Shown here one piece after another: positions 29,239 through 38,841 of a stretch of 64,000 bases of DNA. Position 1 is the stretch's first letter; the number at the start of each line of letters is the position of its first letter. The notes below the pieces were generated by a model. It saw only the letters and a program-made list of their open reading frames with translations. It had not been told where the DNA came from and did not search any database. The translations under genes were made by a program, and so were the position numbers. This DNA is from Fen-1301 sp963786395 (GTDB lineage Bacteria; Bacteroidota; Ignavibacteria; Ignavibacteriales; Ignavibacteriaceae). The stretch lies in assembly GCA_963786395.1 (NCBI GenBank), contig CAWAZD010000022.1, forward strand, positions 12,118 to 76,117, read 5' to 3'.

Positions 29239-29304
29239 AAAAAAAATTGCCACCGCCTTAAGCAGTGGCACATCGAAATTAAAGAATTTAGGTTTTGTTG
29301 TCAA
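29239..29304 (-). promoter_or_regulatory. Hairpin with T-tract and overlapping promoter before greA
   Basis: On the minus strand a hairpin TGCCAC...GTGGCA (29248-29270) is followed by A and eight T. It looks like the terminator of the ferritin gene upstream. Just 5' of it lie TTGACA (29299-29304) and, 20 nt after TTG, TAATTTCG (29274-29281), a near-consensus promoter. If the promoter is real, the hairpin sits at the very 5' end of the greA transcript and could act as an attenuator. Confidence 0.5.
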
Positions 29305-29353
29305 GTAATAGTTTGAAAAATAATCACTTTTTCCTAAACTATTTTCACTAAAA

Positions 29354-29848
29354 TTATTGTTTAGCTCTTTGTCCTAATTCCCTATCCAGAAATAAAAGTC
29401 CGGTTTTGTTATCTCCCACCATTTTGATTTTGTCAAGAATCCTTAAAGCAGTTGATTCCTCCTCAACTTGTTCACCAACAAACCATTGAAGAAAATTAAA
29501 CGTAGCATAGTCCTTTTCAGCAAGCGCAGTCCCTACAATTTCATCAATTGAATGTGTTACAGTCTTCTCGTGCTTATAGGTTGCCTCAAAAACGCCTAAA
29601 GCAGAGTCCCATTTTTCTCCCGGAGCGTCAATTTTCTGAAGGATAACCTTAGAATCAACATTAAGAATATAATCATAAAGCTTCATAGCATGGATATATT
29701 CTTCTCCTGATTGAACTCTCATCCATTTAGAAAACCCGCTGAGCATTTCCCCTTCAAAGTAAGCTGCCATTTGAAGATAAAGATAAGAAGAGTATAATTC
29801 TTCATTTAACTGTTTATTAAGAGCCTTTGAAATTGTTTCTTTGACCAT
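29354..29848 (-). CDS. ftnA: Ferritin
   Basis: The 164-residue protein is of the non-haem bacterial ferritin type. Ferroxidase residues are visible in NEELYSSYLYLQMAAYFEGE and SGEEYIHAMKLYDYIL (E-x-x-H), with FLQWFVGEQVEEE in the third helix. It oxidises Fe(II) and stores it in a 24-subunit shell. It appears to be a single-gene unit ending at the hairpin before greA. Confidence 0.94.
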   Translation of the reverse strand: MVKETISKALNKQLNEELYSSYLYLQMAAYFEGEMLSGFSKWMRVQSGEEYIHAMKLYDYILNVDSKVILQKIDAPGEKWDSALGVFEATYKHEKTVTHSIDEIVGTALAEKDYATFNFLQWFVGEQVEEESTALRILDKIKMVGDNKTGLLFLDRELGQRAKQ

Positions 29849-30197
29849 GGTAAATCCTTTAAAATAGTTTGTTACAATAATTTATAAAACATTTACTTAT
29901 TTCAAAGTAACATACAGCATTGCAAAATTGAAATGTATAAAAGGTAAAGCATTCTTGAATTAACTCAGCTAATTCTATGGAAATCCTATGGAAAGTCTAT
30001 GAGTCTTAAGAACACGGGGTAAAAAAAGGGTTCTTTCAGGGTATTCTCAGGGTGACTTTTGGATTTACAATTTTTGTTATGGGGAAGAAATACCAGGGGT
30101 TTTAATCAAAATGAGATATACAATTCTCTTAACCAAAATAAAAAAAGTACTCCTCTACTCAATATACATCTGTTTTTTCGTTTTTGATCATATTTAT
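29849..30197. other. Gene-free stretch between ferritin and the M1 peptidase
   Basis: No coding sequence is visible. The stretch contains short direct repeats (CTATGGAAA around 29975-29995) and must carry the ferritin promoter. TTACTTTG on the minus strand about 60 bp before the ferritin start is a possible -7 element. I see no Fur-like 19-bp dyad. Confidence 0.4.
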
Positions 30198-32156
30198 TTA
30201 TTTCAGTAGAATCATTTTTTTAGTTGCAGTGTATGTACCGGCAGTAATTTTATAATAATAAACTCCGCTGGCAAATGACCTGCCAAGATTTGAAGTTGAG
30301 AATTCAATTGTATAGGTATTGGCAGCTTTTTCTTCATTCATTAGTTCAATAATCTCGTTACCGATTTCATCATATACTTTTATTGTTACTAATGACCTTT
30401 GGGGTATTGAGAACTGAATTTTAGTAGATGGATTGAATGGATTTGGAAAGTTCTGTTTTAAATCAAAAGCCTGGGGTTTAAGATCATCCGGAATATCATT
30501 CAGACTAAATGATTTCATTATGAAATTATCCGGATCAAAATTAAGGTCTGTTGGTTTACCCGATACAACGAAATTGAACTGCTGAGCCTGTTGATTATTT
30601 ACGGCATTAAAAACTGTATCACCTAAGAGAGTACTTATTTTAATTTTGATTGGCATTGTGAAAAATGCGGGATTAGTATTTGTTTGCTGCGAAAGATTTA
30701 TTGTTACATTATATAAGTTTCCGGAGATCAAATTATAACTCCAGCTTAAACCATATTGCGGATAATTTTCTCCATAGATCCATTCCTGGAAAAAATAATT
30801 CAAGCTTTGTCCATAAACTGCTTCAGCATTCCTTTGGAAATCCTCCGTTACTGCGGTATTATAAACAAGGGCGGGATCAGAGGCATAAGTTTTGAGAATC
30901 CTGAAAAAGACTGAATCACCAGTAATTCCTCTTAGCATATGAAGAACGGCAGATCCTTTAGCATAACTGCGAGCAGCATCAAAGATTTGATTAAAATCCG
31001 TTATATCCTGTACCCAAATAGATCCAGCAGCAGATTTGGCGAGGTTCATTTCGCTACTCATGTATGACGAATAATTTGCATAGCCATATGCACCTTCATA
31101 ATATAGTCCGGTACAATAGGTAGCAAAACCTTCATTTAGCCAGATGTGGTGCCAATCTCTGCAGGTAATTTTATCACCAAACCATTGATGCCCCAACTCA
31201 TGAGAAACGAGTGATTCGGAAAAACTCCCGGCAGAAGTGCAGGTTTGATGTTCCATTCCCCCGCCCCATCCAAATTGGGCATGTCCGTATTTCTCTCTTA
31301 TAAAGGGATATTGTCCGAACAGACCAGAATAAATTTTAATCATAGTAGGAGTAAGGTCAAGGACGCTTTTAGCAATAGGAAAGGTTTCAGGATAAATGTG
31401 GTTCACAATCGGCATAGAATCCACCGGACTGTATTTATAATAATTAGTATAAACCGTAAAATTGGATACAGCAAGAGAAAGCAGATATTGCGCAATAGGA
31501 TAACTGTTTTTCCATTTGAAAGTTTTAGTTCCGTTTCCATTATCGACAATGTCAATGAGTAAACCATTGGAAGCAGCGTATAAATTTGATGGACAAGTAA
31601 TCCACTGATCTGAGGAATCTGCTTTATCGGCAGGAGTGTCTTTGCACGGGAACCAATCGCTTGAACCGTAGGGTTCACTTAAAGTATAGATTGATGGTGT
31701 ACCTGAATGACTTCCAAAAGTGAAACTTCCGAATCCTGAAGAAGACGGATTTCCATGATAATATATTACTGTAGAAATAAGTTCACTGCTGGCATAAGCT
31801 CTTGGCAAAGTTATAATTATCTGGTTATTAATATGGTTGAATGAATTACCAGTTCCGTTTATAGTAAGAGAATCAACAGTCATATTATTATTCATATCAA
31901 GGAAGAATTGACTTATTGAATTAACCGGTTTAAGGTTAACTGTTACAATCCCCTTCAGATTTTGCGGACTTAGGATGAGGTTAATATCCAGTTTATAATA
32001 TTGGATATCTATTGTTTGGTCACCCGGGTACAAGGCTTTTTTAATTTTATCAGCCTGAAGATGTTGTTTCATCTCTGATTCAATGAACTCCGGTACTTGC
32101 CCAAGGAGCGCCTTTGAAACAAATAAACAAATAAGTAAGATATAACTATAGTTCAC
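30198..32156 (-). CDS. Secreted M1-family metallopeptidase with T9SS sorting domain
   Basis: The 652-residue protein begins with a signal peptide (YILLICLFVSKALLGQ). The M1 gluzincin site is HELGHQWFGD with zinc ligands His319, His323 and Glu342 (in LNEGFATY). The substrate motif GGGMEH, the local form of GAMEN, precedes it. The last 85 residues are a type A T9SS sorting domain (KQNFPNPFNPSTKI, ASGVYYYKI, TKKMILLK). M1 enzymes remove N-terminal amino acids, so a surface aminopeptidase is likely. Confidence 0.92.
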   Translation of the reverse strand: MNYSYILLICLFVSKALLGQVPEFIESEMKQHLQADKIKKALYPGDQTIDIQYYKLDINLILSPQNLKGIVTVNLKPVNSISQFFLDMNNNMTVDSLTINGTGNSFNHINNQIIITLPRAYASSELISTVIYYHGNPSSSGFGSFTFGSHSGTPSIYTLSEPYGSSDWFPCKDTPADKADSSDQWITCPSNLYAASNGLLIDIVDNGNGTKTFKWKNSYPIAQYLLSLAVSNFTVYTNYYKYSPVDSMPIVNHIYPETFPIAKSVLDLTPTMIKIYSGLFGQYPFIREKYGHAQFGWGGGMEHQTCTSAGSFSESLVSHELGHQWFGDKITCRDWHHIWLNEGFATYCTGLYYEGAYGYANYSSYMSSEMNLAKSAAGSIWVQDITDFNQIFDAARSYAKGSAVLHMLRGITGDSVFFRILKTYASDPALVYNTAVTEDFQRNAEAVYGQSLNYFFQEWIYGENYPQYGLSWSYNLISGNLYNVTINLSQQTNTNPAFFTMPIKIKISTLLGDTVFNAVNNQQAQQFNFVVSGKPTDLNFDPDNFIMKSFSLNDIPDDLKPQAFDLKQNFPNPFNPSTKIQFSIPQRSLVTIKVYDEIGNEIIELMNEEKAANTYTIEFSTSNLGRSFASGVYYYKITAGTYTATKKMILLK

Positions 32157-32306
32157 TATTTTTATTCCAATATATTTCCATCAGAATTATAGTAATAATT
32201 ATTATAGGAATTATGATATGCTTATCACTTTACACAATAATTAATATTTACTCCTTTTCCCAGTTATTGAATGACAAAGGGAATCCTTAGAACAGGCATC
32301 CCACGT

Positions 32307-35300
32307 CTAACTTATTTCCTGCACTCTGCATATCGGTTTGAACCCGCAAAAGCGGCATACTTTATTCTCGCGGTCCTTTAATTCAGACAGATTAAATTTC
32401 CCTTCACCGATTTTCTTTACATATTTCTCAATAGACTCAAGACATATCTTGATCAACTCTTCATTAACATCAGTATCATTTTCAGCATCTGTTTTTTTGG
32501 CTGGTACACTTATAGGTATTCTGCCAAACTTATCCTCTCTGTATTTAAGAGAATAAATTTCCATTCCTGCAGGGGCATAATCTTTTTGAAGCTGGGCTTT
32601 AATTATTTCTTTTGCGGCGAATAAATACAAAGGGAGTTGAAGTGAGATGCCGTTAAGCAGTTCTTCAGTTGTAGGTTTTTTCCCTGATAGTTTATAGTCA
32701 ATAACTTTATATGTCCCGTTTCCTTTATTTATATCGATTCTGTCAATTTTGCCTCTGATCTTCACATCACCTGCTTTAATTTCAATGTTAAGGCTATCAT
32801 CTTTTTTATTTTCAGTTTGTATATGTCCGAATCCTGCTTCAAATAATTCAGGAATGTAACCACCGGCATCTTTTCGTTCCGCAAGAAGAAACTCATATAG
32901 TATTGAAGCTTTTCGATTACCACCGATACCGAATATTTTTTCCATCTCAAAGAAATTTATAGGAGATGAAAATCCGGTATCTTTTACTTTTTGTTCCGCA
33001 ATAGAAAAGATCATTTTCTCTGCTTCATTAAACTCATCATCATTACAACCACTAAGTATGATCCCTTGTTTCCTAATCCTGCTATAAAATTCAAATAATA
33101 TTGAGTGAAGGAGGCTGCCGATTTCAAGTCCCTCAACTTCTTCCGCCGGTTCTTCCACAGGTTTTAATTTTAATACTCTTTGAGCAAAATACTGATAGGG
33201 GCATTTAGCATATGATTCAAGCTGAGTAACTGAAAATTCATCATTCAGTTTATTCCTCAACATTTCTGCCGAAGACTCTTCAATAGCAGGGGGTTGAAGT
33301 TCAGAAGGTAGCTGTAATTTTTCTAATCTTTCTTTATCATTGTCTATTATTCCCTTTAAAGTGGCGAAATCAAAATCAGCAGGTACTTTGCCCTTAAATA
33401 AATTTTCCGGTAATTCCCTATTATATTTCCCATAATATGAAAGCAGTTCCTCTCTTGAATAGATGGTTCCGGAGTAATTTGCTTCATTCAGCGGTGTTAT
33501 ATCAAAAAGGTTTTCAAACTCATTAAGGAATGTAGAGCGTGCAAGTTCATTATTCCCGTCGGAAAGAGGATAACACAAATAAAGTTTTTCCCGCCAACTG
33601 CAGAGTGATTGGTAGAACTGGTACCTTTCCTCAGCAGTATGGTTCTCTTCGAACCTGAAGTAGCTTCCTGAAAAGAATATTTCAGGAGAGTATCGGGTAG
33701 GAAGATCGCCATCTGACATACCGCCAATAAACAAATAGTCAAATTCGAGACCCCGGATTTCATTTAAATTGGTAACCAATACACCATAACCCGGTTTTTC
33801 TTTGACATTAAACCTTGAAGAGTTAACAGCAGTCCTGAGGTTAGTTAAATAAAACTTCAACGGGAATTTCTTATTGCCATATTCTCCTTCAATCAAGTCT
33901 AATATTTCCGAAGCAGTATCTATAAACAGATTAAATGATTTTACATTTTCCTCAATATTAAATTTCCTGTTTAACATTTTTGCATTAATATTCAGAGTAT
34001 CGATAATCTTTAGGAGTTCATTCTTAAATTGATCCGGAGTTAGGTTTTTGTCAAAGGGAGACAGGAGATCATAAATAAAACGAATGTCATATTGTGCTTT
34101 TCTGTATACCCATTTATCATAATTGACTCTTTCGGACTCATCATCATCAATTTTCTCAAGAGCTTCCCTTAAAGAATCCTCCCAATTCTTGAATCCTGCT
34201 ATAATTTTAAGTGAAACAGATGCTTTACGAAGATTTGCAACGTCAAGATTCCCATGGTTTAATATATCACCGCTGAATGCCCTGAATATATTATTATAAT
34301 AGAAATCATTTTCCAGGATTTCCAACAAGTTTAAAATAGCAATAACCGGAGGTGATATTTTTAATGGTATTCTGTCAGTAAGGTTATAGGGAATCCCCAT
34401 CATGTTGAATTGGTCTCTGACAATATATGAATAATTAGAGATCAGATTAAAGACCACGCATATTTTATTCGGGTTCACATTACCCGGAATTAAAATTTCT
34501 TTTATTTCCTTTGCGATGAGTGATACTTCACTTTCTCTGTCTACCGCTTTAATTTCGGAGATGACAGAATTGAATTCACCAAACTTATCCTTAGTGTTCA
34601 GAAATAATCTATCTCTGATAATCTTTCTGAATCTATTATTCTCATTCTCTTCAACAGCATATGGAATAAACCTTTTCAGCACCATTTGCCTGTGAGTATC
34701 TTCAAGGTGTTTAAACACCATTGGATTGCTTCCAGAATAATCAAGTTCAAGGTAAAGCCGGCATTTATCAATTCCGGATGCTGAATTGATAATTTCAATT
34801 TCGGGCGATGTAAATTCATCAAACCCCTGAATAATTATTAAATCCACATCGGAGTAAAGTTTCCTAAAACAATCAGAATATTTATGCCGGTCTAACTTAT
34901 TTATTTCAGAATAAACATCGCCAATTTCATAGAGTTTCTGGTCAATTATTTTTTTGTTGTAGACAGCATAAATAGCGGCTATATCTTCTGCCTTGGTTTT
35001 TTCTGATCCTGTAAGTTTCTTTGCCTCATCTTTAAGGTGTTCGGGAGAAATCCCAAGACGTTTATAATGTGAAATAACTTTTTTGATTCTATCGAGTGTT
35101 CCCGCAGGTATATTTTTCCTGTAAACAGAGAAATATTTTAGCTCAGTTTCACCAAAACTTTGTTTTAATAAAACAGTGGCTGCGGCTTCACTTAATAACT
35201 CTTCTCTGAAATCTTCATTTCCGAAGAACAGTTTTTTAGAAAATGTGCCTATGGTATCAATATTTATCTTGCCGCATATTCCTCCGGGTGATTTATCGAT

Positions 35301-35438
35301 AAGATCTTTCGTAAGGTATCTTATCTTACGATTTGTGGGAACAATTAAAAGAAGTTCATTCAATTTGCGGGAATTTATTTTTAGATCAATAAATTCCTGA
35401 ATTATCTCATTACCGAAAGTGTTTTTAGTGAAAATCAT
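32307..35438 (-). CDS. AddB/RecB-type helicase-nuclease protein with Fe-S cluster
   Basis: The 1043-residue product resembles the AddB subunit or the PD-(D/E)XK nuclease-family proteins of Bacteroidota. The N-terminal half is a degenerate UvrD-like helicase (VPTNRKIRYLTKDLI instead of a good Walker A; YLFIGGMSDGDLPTR). The C-terminal nuclease contains GKIDRID...YKVIDYKLSGKK with the catalytic Asp and Lys. One Cys in AKCPYQYFAQ and three in CRFCGFKPIC are the four ligands of the AddB-type iron-sulfur cluster. It should act in DNA end processing for recombination. An AddA partner is not in the window. Confidence 0.82.
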   Translation of the reverse strand: MIFTKNTFGNEIIQEFIDLKINSRKLNELLLIVPTNRKIRYLTKDLIDKSPGGICGKINIDTIGTFSKKLFFGNEDFREELLSEAAATVLLKQSFGETELKYFSVYRKNIPAGTLDRIKKVISHYKRLGISPEHLKDEAKKLTGSEKTKAEDIAAIYAVYNKKIIDQKLYEIGDVYSEINKLDRHKYSDCFRKLYSDVDLIIIQGFDEFTSPEIEIINSASGIDKCRLYLELDYSGSNPMVFKHLEDTHRQMVLKRFIPYAVEENENNRFRKIIRDRLFLNTKDKFGEFNSVISEIKAVDRESEVSLIAKEIKEILIPGNVNPNKICVVFNLISNYSYIVRDQFNMMGIPYNLTDRIPLKISPPVIAILNLLEILENDFYYNNIFRAFSGDILNHGNLDVANLRKASVSLKIIAGFKNWEDSLREALEKIDDDESERVNYDKWVYRKAQYDIRFIYDLLSPFDKNLTPDQFKNELLKIIDTLNINAKMLNRKFNIEENVKSFNLFIDTASEILDLIEGEYGNKKFPLKFYLTNLRTAVNSSRFNVKEKPGYGVLVTNLNEIRGLEFDYLFIGGMSDGDLPTRYSPEIFFSGSYFRFEENHTAEERYQFYQSLCSWREKLYLCYPLSDGNNELARSTFLNEFENLFDITPLNEANYSGTIYSREELLSYYGKYNRELPENLFKGKVPADFDFATLKGIIDNDKERLEKLQLPSELQPPAIEESSAEMLRNKLNDEFSVTQLESYAKCPYQYFAQRVLKLKPVEEPAEEVEGLEIGSLLHSILFEFYSRIRKQGIILSGCNDDEFNEAEKMIFSIAEQKVKDTGFSSPINFFEMEKIFGIGGNRKASILYEFLLAERKDAGGYIPELFEAGFGHIQTENKKDDSLNIEIKAGDVKIRGKIDRIDINKGNGTYKVIDYKLSGKKPTTEELLNGISLQLPLYLFAAKEIIKAQLQKDYAPAGMEIYSLKYREDKFGRIPISVPAKKTDAENDTDVNEELIKICLESIEKYVKKIGEGKFNLSELKDRENKVCRFCGFKPICRVQEIS

Positions 35439-35935
35439 TTATTTAATATCAAATCCCTGTATGAGCCTTTAATCTGATCATGTGTATTAATTGAAAACCT
35501 ATCAACAAGAAAATTGAATCTTTCCTTTGCATCTTCCTTACCATCCAGAACAAGAGTTTCAAATTCCATAAAGGTACCCAGATCCTTTACTGTATCGAGA
35601 TGGACTCTTGTGTTTTTATACATATATAGGAGTCTCTTTTTTACAACTATAGTTTCCGTTTCAAATATTGAATTAAAAAACTTTTCATTCCCTTTAGAAT
35701 TAAAATAGATAACTTCATAATCTGAAAATCTGTCGGGATTAATTTCATCGCGCAAATATTTTATCATGCTTTCCCCTTCATCCTCAATTCTTAACTTAAG
35801 AAGAGACCCTGTTAATTTATAATAAACATCCTTCTGGTTTAATTCATTAACAAATTCAGCGTTTATCTCATTTAATACAGCCAAGGCTTGTTTATGAGAT
35901 TCCATTTTAACTTTTATTTCCAGGTTAAGGGCCAT
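35435..35935 (-). CDS. CYTH-domain protein (class IV adenylate cyclase-like)
   Basis: The 166-residue product begins MALNLEIKVKM, the ExExK signature of the CYTH tunnel fold, and continues with LKLRIEDEG and CTerm FMEFETLVLDGKEDA. CYTH enzymes act on triphosphates: some make cAMP, others cleave thiamine triphosphate or inorganic tripolyphosphate. The length and DVYYKLTGSLLKLR pattern fit the class IV cyclase-like group, but activity cannot be decided. It overlaps the following AddB-like gene by 4 bp. Confidence 0.82.
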   Translation of the reverse strand: MALNLEIKVKMESHKQALAVLNEINAEFVNELNQKDVYYKLTGSLLKLRIEDEGESMIKYLRDEINPDRFSDYEVIYFNSKGNEKFFNSIFETETIVVKKRLLYMYKNTRVHLDTVKDLGTFMEFETLVLDGKEDAKERFNFLVDRFSINTHDQIKGSYRDLILNK

Positions 35936-35990
35936 TCATATTCCTTTTAATTAAGTTAGGAGATTCTTTAGTCGCTTTGCTCTTTCAGAA

Positions 35991-36034
35991 TAACCACCGA
36001 GACACGGAAAGCACAGAGAAACACAGAGAAAATA
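35991..36034. repeat. Degenerate CACAGAG repeat
   Basis: The stretch reads as four imperfect copies of a short unit: CACCGAGACACGGAAAGCAC followed by AGAGAAACACAGAGAAAA. Purine-rich tracts of this kind recur between genes in several FCB-group genomes. Apart from this, the 35936-36137 gap holds only the promoter region of the following gene. Confidence 0.6.
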
Positions 36035-36137
36035 GAGAGATTCTTAATATCACTTCATTTAAAATAGCAATTAGTTAAAATAAGTATTGAAATTGAGCAA
36101 TAGTTAGTTAATATTTAAAACTTAAAATAAATAACAT

Positions 36138-36806
36138 ATGAAATATCTAATAATTACTGCAATTTTAACAATATTCGCTGTTAATGTAAATGCACAGGGC
36201 ATAGGGAAATTAGTACCTGAAAAACCACCTGTAATATTTCCACCTAATGCAGTTGGGATGGATCTGATATTCAGTGAAGGTGGATTCGGGTTAGGCGGGT
36301 TTTACAGACATTCTGTTTCAGATCAGTTAACATTTTTTACTGATCTATCAATATCAGAAGCAAAGGACCCACAGGAATTTACTTATACATACTTTGATGG
36401 ACTCACTTATCAAAATTACACACCGAATAAAGTTAACAGGGCTTTCCTGCTTCCATTAAATTTCGGAGTTCAATACAGGTTGTTTGAAAGTGTTATATTT
36501 GATAACCTGCGTCCATATATAAATGCTGCTATTGGACCTACAATGGTTGTTACAGACCCATATAGTGTAGAATTTTTCAAAGCTATCGGGAAAGCTCAGG
36601 CAAGGTATACAATTGGCGGATATGTAGGAATTGGAGCTAATTTCGGTCTTGATAAATCCAGTCTTGTTGGAATTAATTTAAGATACTATGTCGTTCATTT
36701 CTTTAGCCAGGGAATTAATATACTTGATAACCCGGACGGATCACACAGATACGAAAATGATTTAGGCGGCATATTTATTACAATAAATATAGGATTTATG
36801 TATTGA
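36138..36806 (+). CDS. Outer-membrane beta-barrel protein
   Basis: The 222-residue protein has a cleavable signal (YLIITAILTIFAVNVNAQG). Alternating hydrophobic strands follow (MDLIFSEGGFGLGGFYRHSV, TIGGYVGIGANFGLD), and it ends in an aromatic residue (NIGFMY), as expected for a small porin-like barrel inserted by the BAM complex. No specific family is recognised. Confidence 0.65.
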   Translation: MKYLIITAILTIFAVNVNAQGIGKLVPEKPPVIFPPNAVGMDLIFSEGGFGLGGFYRHSVSDQLTFFTDLSISEAKDPQEFTYTYFDGLTYQNYTPNKVNRAFLLPLNFGVQYRLFESVIFDNLRPYINAAIGPTMVVTDPYSVEFFKAIGKAQARYTIGGYVGIGANFGLDKSSLVGINLRYYVVHFFSQGINILDNPDGSHRYENDLGGIFITINIGFMY

Positions 36807-36889
36807 ACCATGTAATTCCGCAATTTGAAGGATTTAGACAATATATAATCAGATAATAACTGACACCTTTTTTTAAGGCGTTATAGAAT

Positions 36890-38098
36890 ATGGATTTTGA
36901 ATTTTCAGCCGGACTTTATTATAACCACACTCTTTTTAAGGAAAGATCGCTTTCAGTAAAAAGGATTAACCATTCCGCTATTTCCCCATTAATCGACAGA
37001 TTAGACAGACAAATTTTTAGAGTTACATCATTAGGGCATTCGTATGCCGGGAGAGAAATCCGGCTTATTACATCGGGCAATGGGGAAAAGAAGATATTTA
37101 TGTGGTCACAAATGCATGGTGATGAATCCACAGCAACTATGGCAATGTTCGACATATTCAATTTTCTATCATCCAAAAACAGTTATGACTCAATAAGAAA
37201 TAAATTCTTAAAAAATGCTACTTTATATTTCATTCCAATGGTAAATCCTGATGGAGCTGAAGAATGGAAACGCGGGAATTATCTTGACATTGATATTAAT
37301 CGCGATGCCTTCAGAACTCAAACTCCTGAGGGGAGGATACTTAAAGATACATTTAACGGTATTAAAGCTGATTTCGGATTTAATCTTCATGATCAAAATC
37401 CAAGATACTCGACCGGGAATTCATACAGGAACGCGGCTATATCATTCCTTGCCCCTCCATATAATAAAAGCAGAAATGTAAACATGATCCGGAGTAATGC
37501 AATAAGTCTCATAAGCGGGTTAACAAGTATATTAAATAAATTTATTCCCGGGCATATAGGGAAATATTCTGATGAATATGAACATCGGGCTTTTGGTGAT
37601 ACATTCCAGGGAATGGGCACAAGCACAATATTAATTGAATCGGGCGGATGGAAGGATGACGCAGAAAAGCAATTCCTTAGAAAACTAAATTTTATTTTGT
37701 TACTTTCTGCTATAAACTCAATTATTGATTCAGATTATCAGGATGAAACTGCAGATATTTACGATAAACTGCCTTTAAATGAGGAATATTTATACGATAT
37801 GGTTCTTAAAAACCTTATTTACGAAGGTGATAAAAAAGAATACAAATTAGACATAGCAATCAACCGCAATGAAGATATAACTAAGACTTCGGGTAAAACT
37901 GAATTTATTGCTTCTGTAGAAAATATAGGGGACTTGTCAATATTCTTTGGGTTGGATGAAATGGACCTGGAAGGATATAAAATTGAAACTCCACATGGGA
38001 AAATCGGGGTGGGGATTTCGCCTGATTTACTCATCAAAAAAAACGGAAAGGTTAAATACACCGTAAAAAACGGAGTATTTACAAATCCAATTCTATAA
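36890..38098 (+). CDS. M14-family zinc carboxypeptidase-like protein
   Basis: The 402-residue protein has an M14 domain. Zinc ligands His76 and Glu79 are in SQMHGDEST, DININRDAFRTQTPEG is a substrate-binding segment, the third ligand His is in FNLHDQNPRYS, and the catalytic Glu is in TILIESGGW. No signal peptide is obvious at the N-terminus, so it may act in the cytoplasm. A C-terminal domain of about 130 residues has unknown function. Confidence 0.85.
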   Translation: MDFEFSAGLYYNHTLFKERSLSVKRINHSAISPLIDRLDRQIFRVTSLGHSYAGREIRLITSGNGEKKIFMWSQMHGDESTATMAMFDIFNFLSSKNSYDSIRNKFLKNATLYFIPMVNPDGAEEWKRGNYLDIDINRDAFRTQTPEGRILKDTFNGIKADFGFNLHDQNPRYSTGNSYRNAAISFLAPPYNKSRNVNMIRSNAISLISGLTSILNKFIPGHIGKYSDEYEHRAFGDTFQGMGTSTILIESGGWKDDAEKQFLRKLNFILLLSAINSIIDSDYQDETADIYDKLPLNEEYLYDMVLKNLIYEGDKKEYKLDIAINRNEDITKTSGKTEFIASVENIGDLSIFFGLDEMDLEGYKIETPHGKIGVGISPDLLIKKNGKVKYTVKNGVFTNPIL

Positions 38099-38168
38099 TT
38101 TACTTGCGAATATTACTAAAGTTTATTAAATTAAAAGTCCGTTTAATCTTTTAAAAGGTCTATTTGTA

Positions 38169-38543
38169 ATGGCAAGAATTAAAAATGTTGAAGCATTCTG
38201 TGTAGTATGCAACGGTGTGAGAAAGATGGAGTTAGCTAATGATGTTACTGATCAGGAAGGTAAGCGCTGGGCTAAATGCAAAAAATGCAAGCAGACAATG
38301 ACTATAGATTTAACAGAAGCACTTAAAGATTTAAAACCTTCACTAGAAGGGATTGAATCAACAGAATGTACTGTTTATGCTCCATCAAAGTCATTCACAA
38401 TTGGTGAATCAATTTATCATACGAACTGGGATGATTTTGGAAAAGTAGTTTCAAAAGAAATATTATCTAACGGAAGAAGCTCTATCGCTGTTGAGTTTCA
38501 GAAGTCAGGACATAAAAAATTAGTAGAATCAATAACTTTATAA
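38169..38543 (+). CDS. Small zinc-ribbon protein of unknown function
   Basis: The 124-residue protein has a four-Cys zinc ribbon in the first 45 residues (FCVVCNGVRKM, then CKKCKQTMTI). A compact beta domain follows (IGESIYHTNWDDFGKVVSKE, SIAVEFQKSGHKKLVE) that recalls KOW/CarD-like modules which bind RNA polymerase or nucleic acids. It lies 28 bp before rpsU in the same direction, which hints at a role tied to translation or transcription. No named family is recognised. Confidence 0.75.
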   Translation: MARIKNVEAFCVVCNGVRKMELANDVTDQEGKRWAKCKKCKQTMTIDLTEALKDLKPSLEGIESTECTVYAPSKSFTIGESIYHTNWDDFGKVVSKEILSNGRSSIAVEFQKSGHKKLVESITL

Positions 38544-38571
38544 TTTATTACCGTTAAAGTGAGGTGAAATC

Positions 38572-38772
38572 TTGGTAGGTATTACAATAGGCGAAAACGA
38601 AAATATCGATAAAGCTCTTAAAAGATTTAAGAAGAAATACGAGAGATCGGGGATCTTAAAAGAGTACAAGAAAAGAACTTTCTTTGTTAAGCCGTCCATT
38701 AAGAAAAGAATGGAAAAAATAAAGGCAGCAAGAAGGGCTCACCGCGTTGAAACATTCGATCAGAAATATTAA
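38572..38772 (+). CDS. rpsU: Ribosomal protein bS21
   Basis: The 66-residue basic product (ENIDKALKRFKKKYERSGIL, FFVKPSIKKRMEKIKAARR) is bS21 of the small subunit. The start is TTG at 38572, placed by a GTGAGGTG ribosome-binding site. The gene ends at a strong terminator. Confidence 0.95.
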   Translation: MVGITIGENENIDKALKRFKKKYERSGILKEYKKRTFFVKPSIKKRMEKIKAARRAHRVETFDQKY

Positions 38773-38806
38773 TTATATTCTTTATTGAAATATTCGAAGT
38801 GTAAGT

Positions 38807-38836
38807 AAAAAGCCCCGAGCAATCGGGGCTTTTTTT
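38807..38836. terminator. Terminator between rpsU and the LOG gene
   Basis: AAAAAGCCCCGA and TCGGGGCTTTTT form a 12-bp stem with a GCAA tetraloop and tracts of A and T on either side. It can serve both convergent genes. Confidence 0.92.
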
Positions 38837-38841
38837 ATATC

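Noticed and set aside
27580..29353. FMN riboswitch before the riboflavin genes
   Set aside because: ribD follows greA by 9 bp and the 59-bp ribD-ribE gap is too short; no RFN-type conserved blocks are visible.
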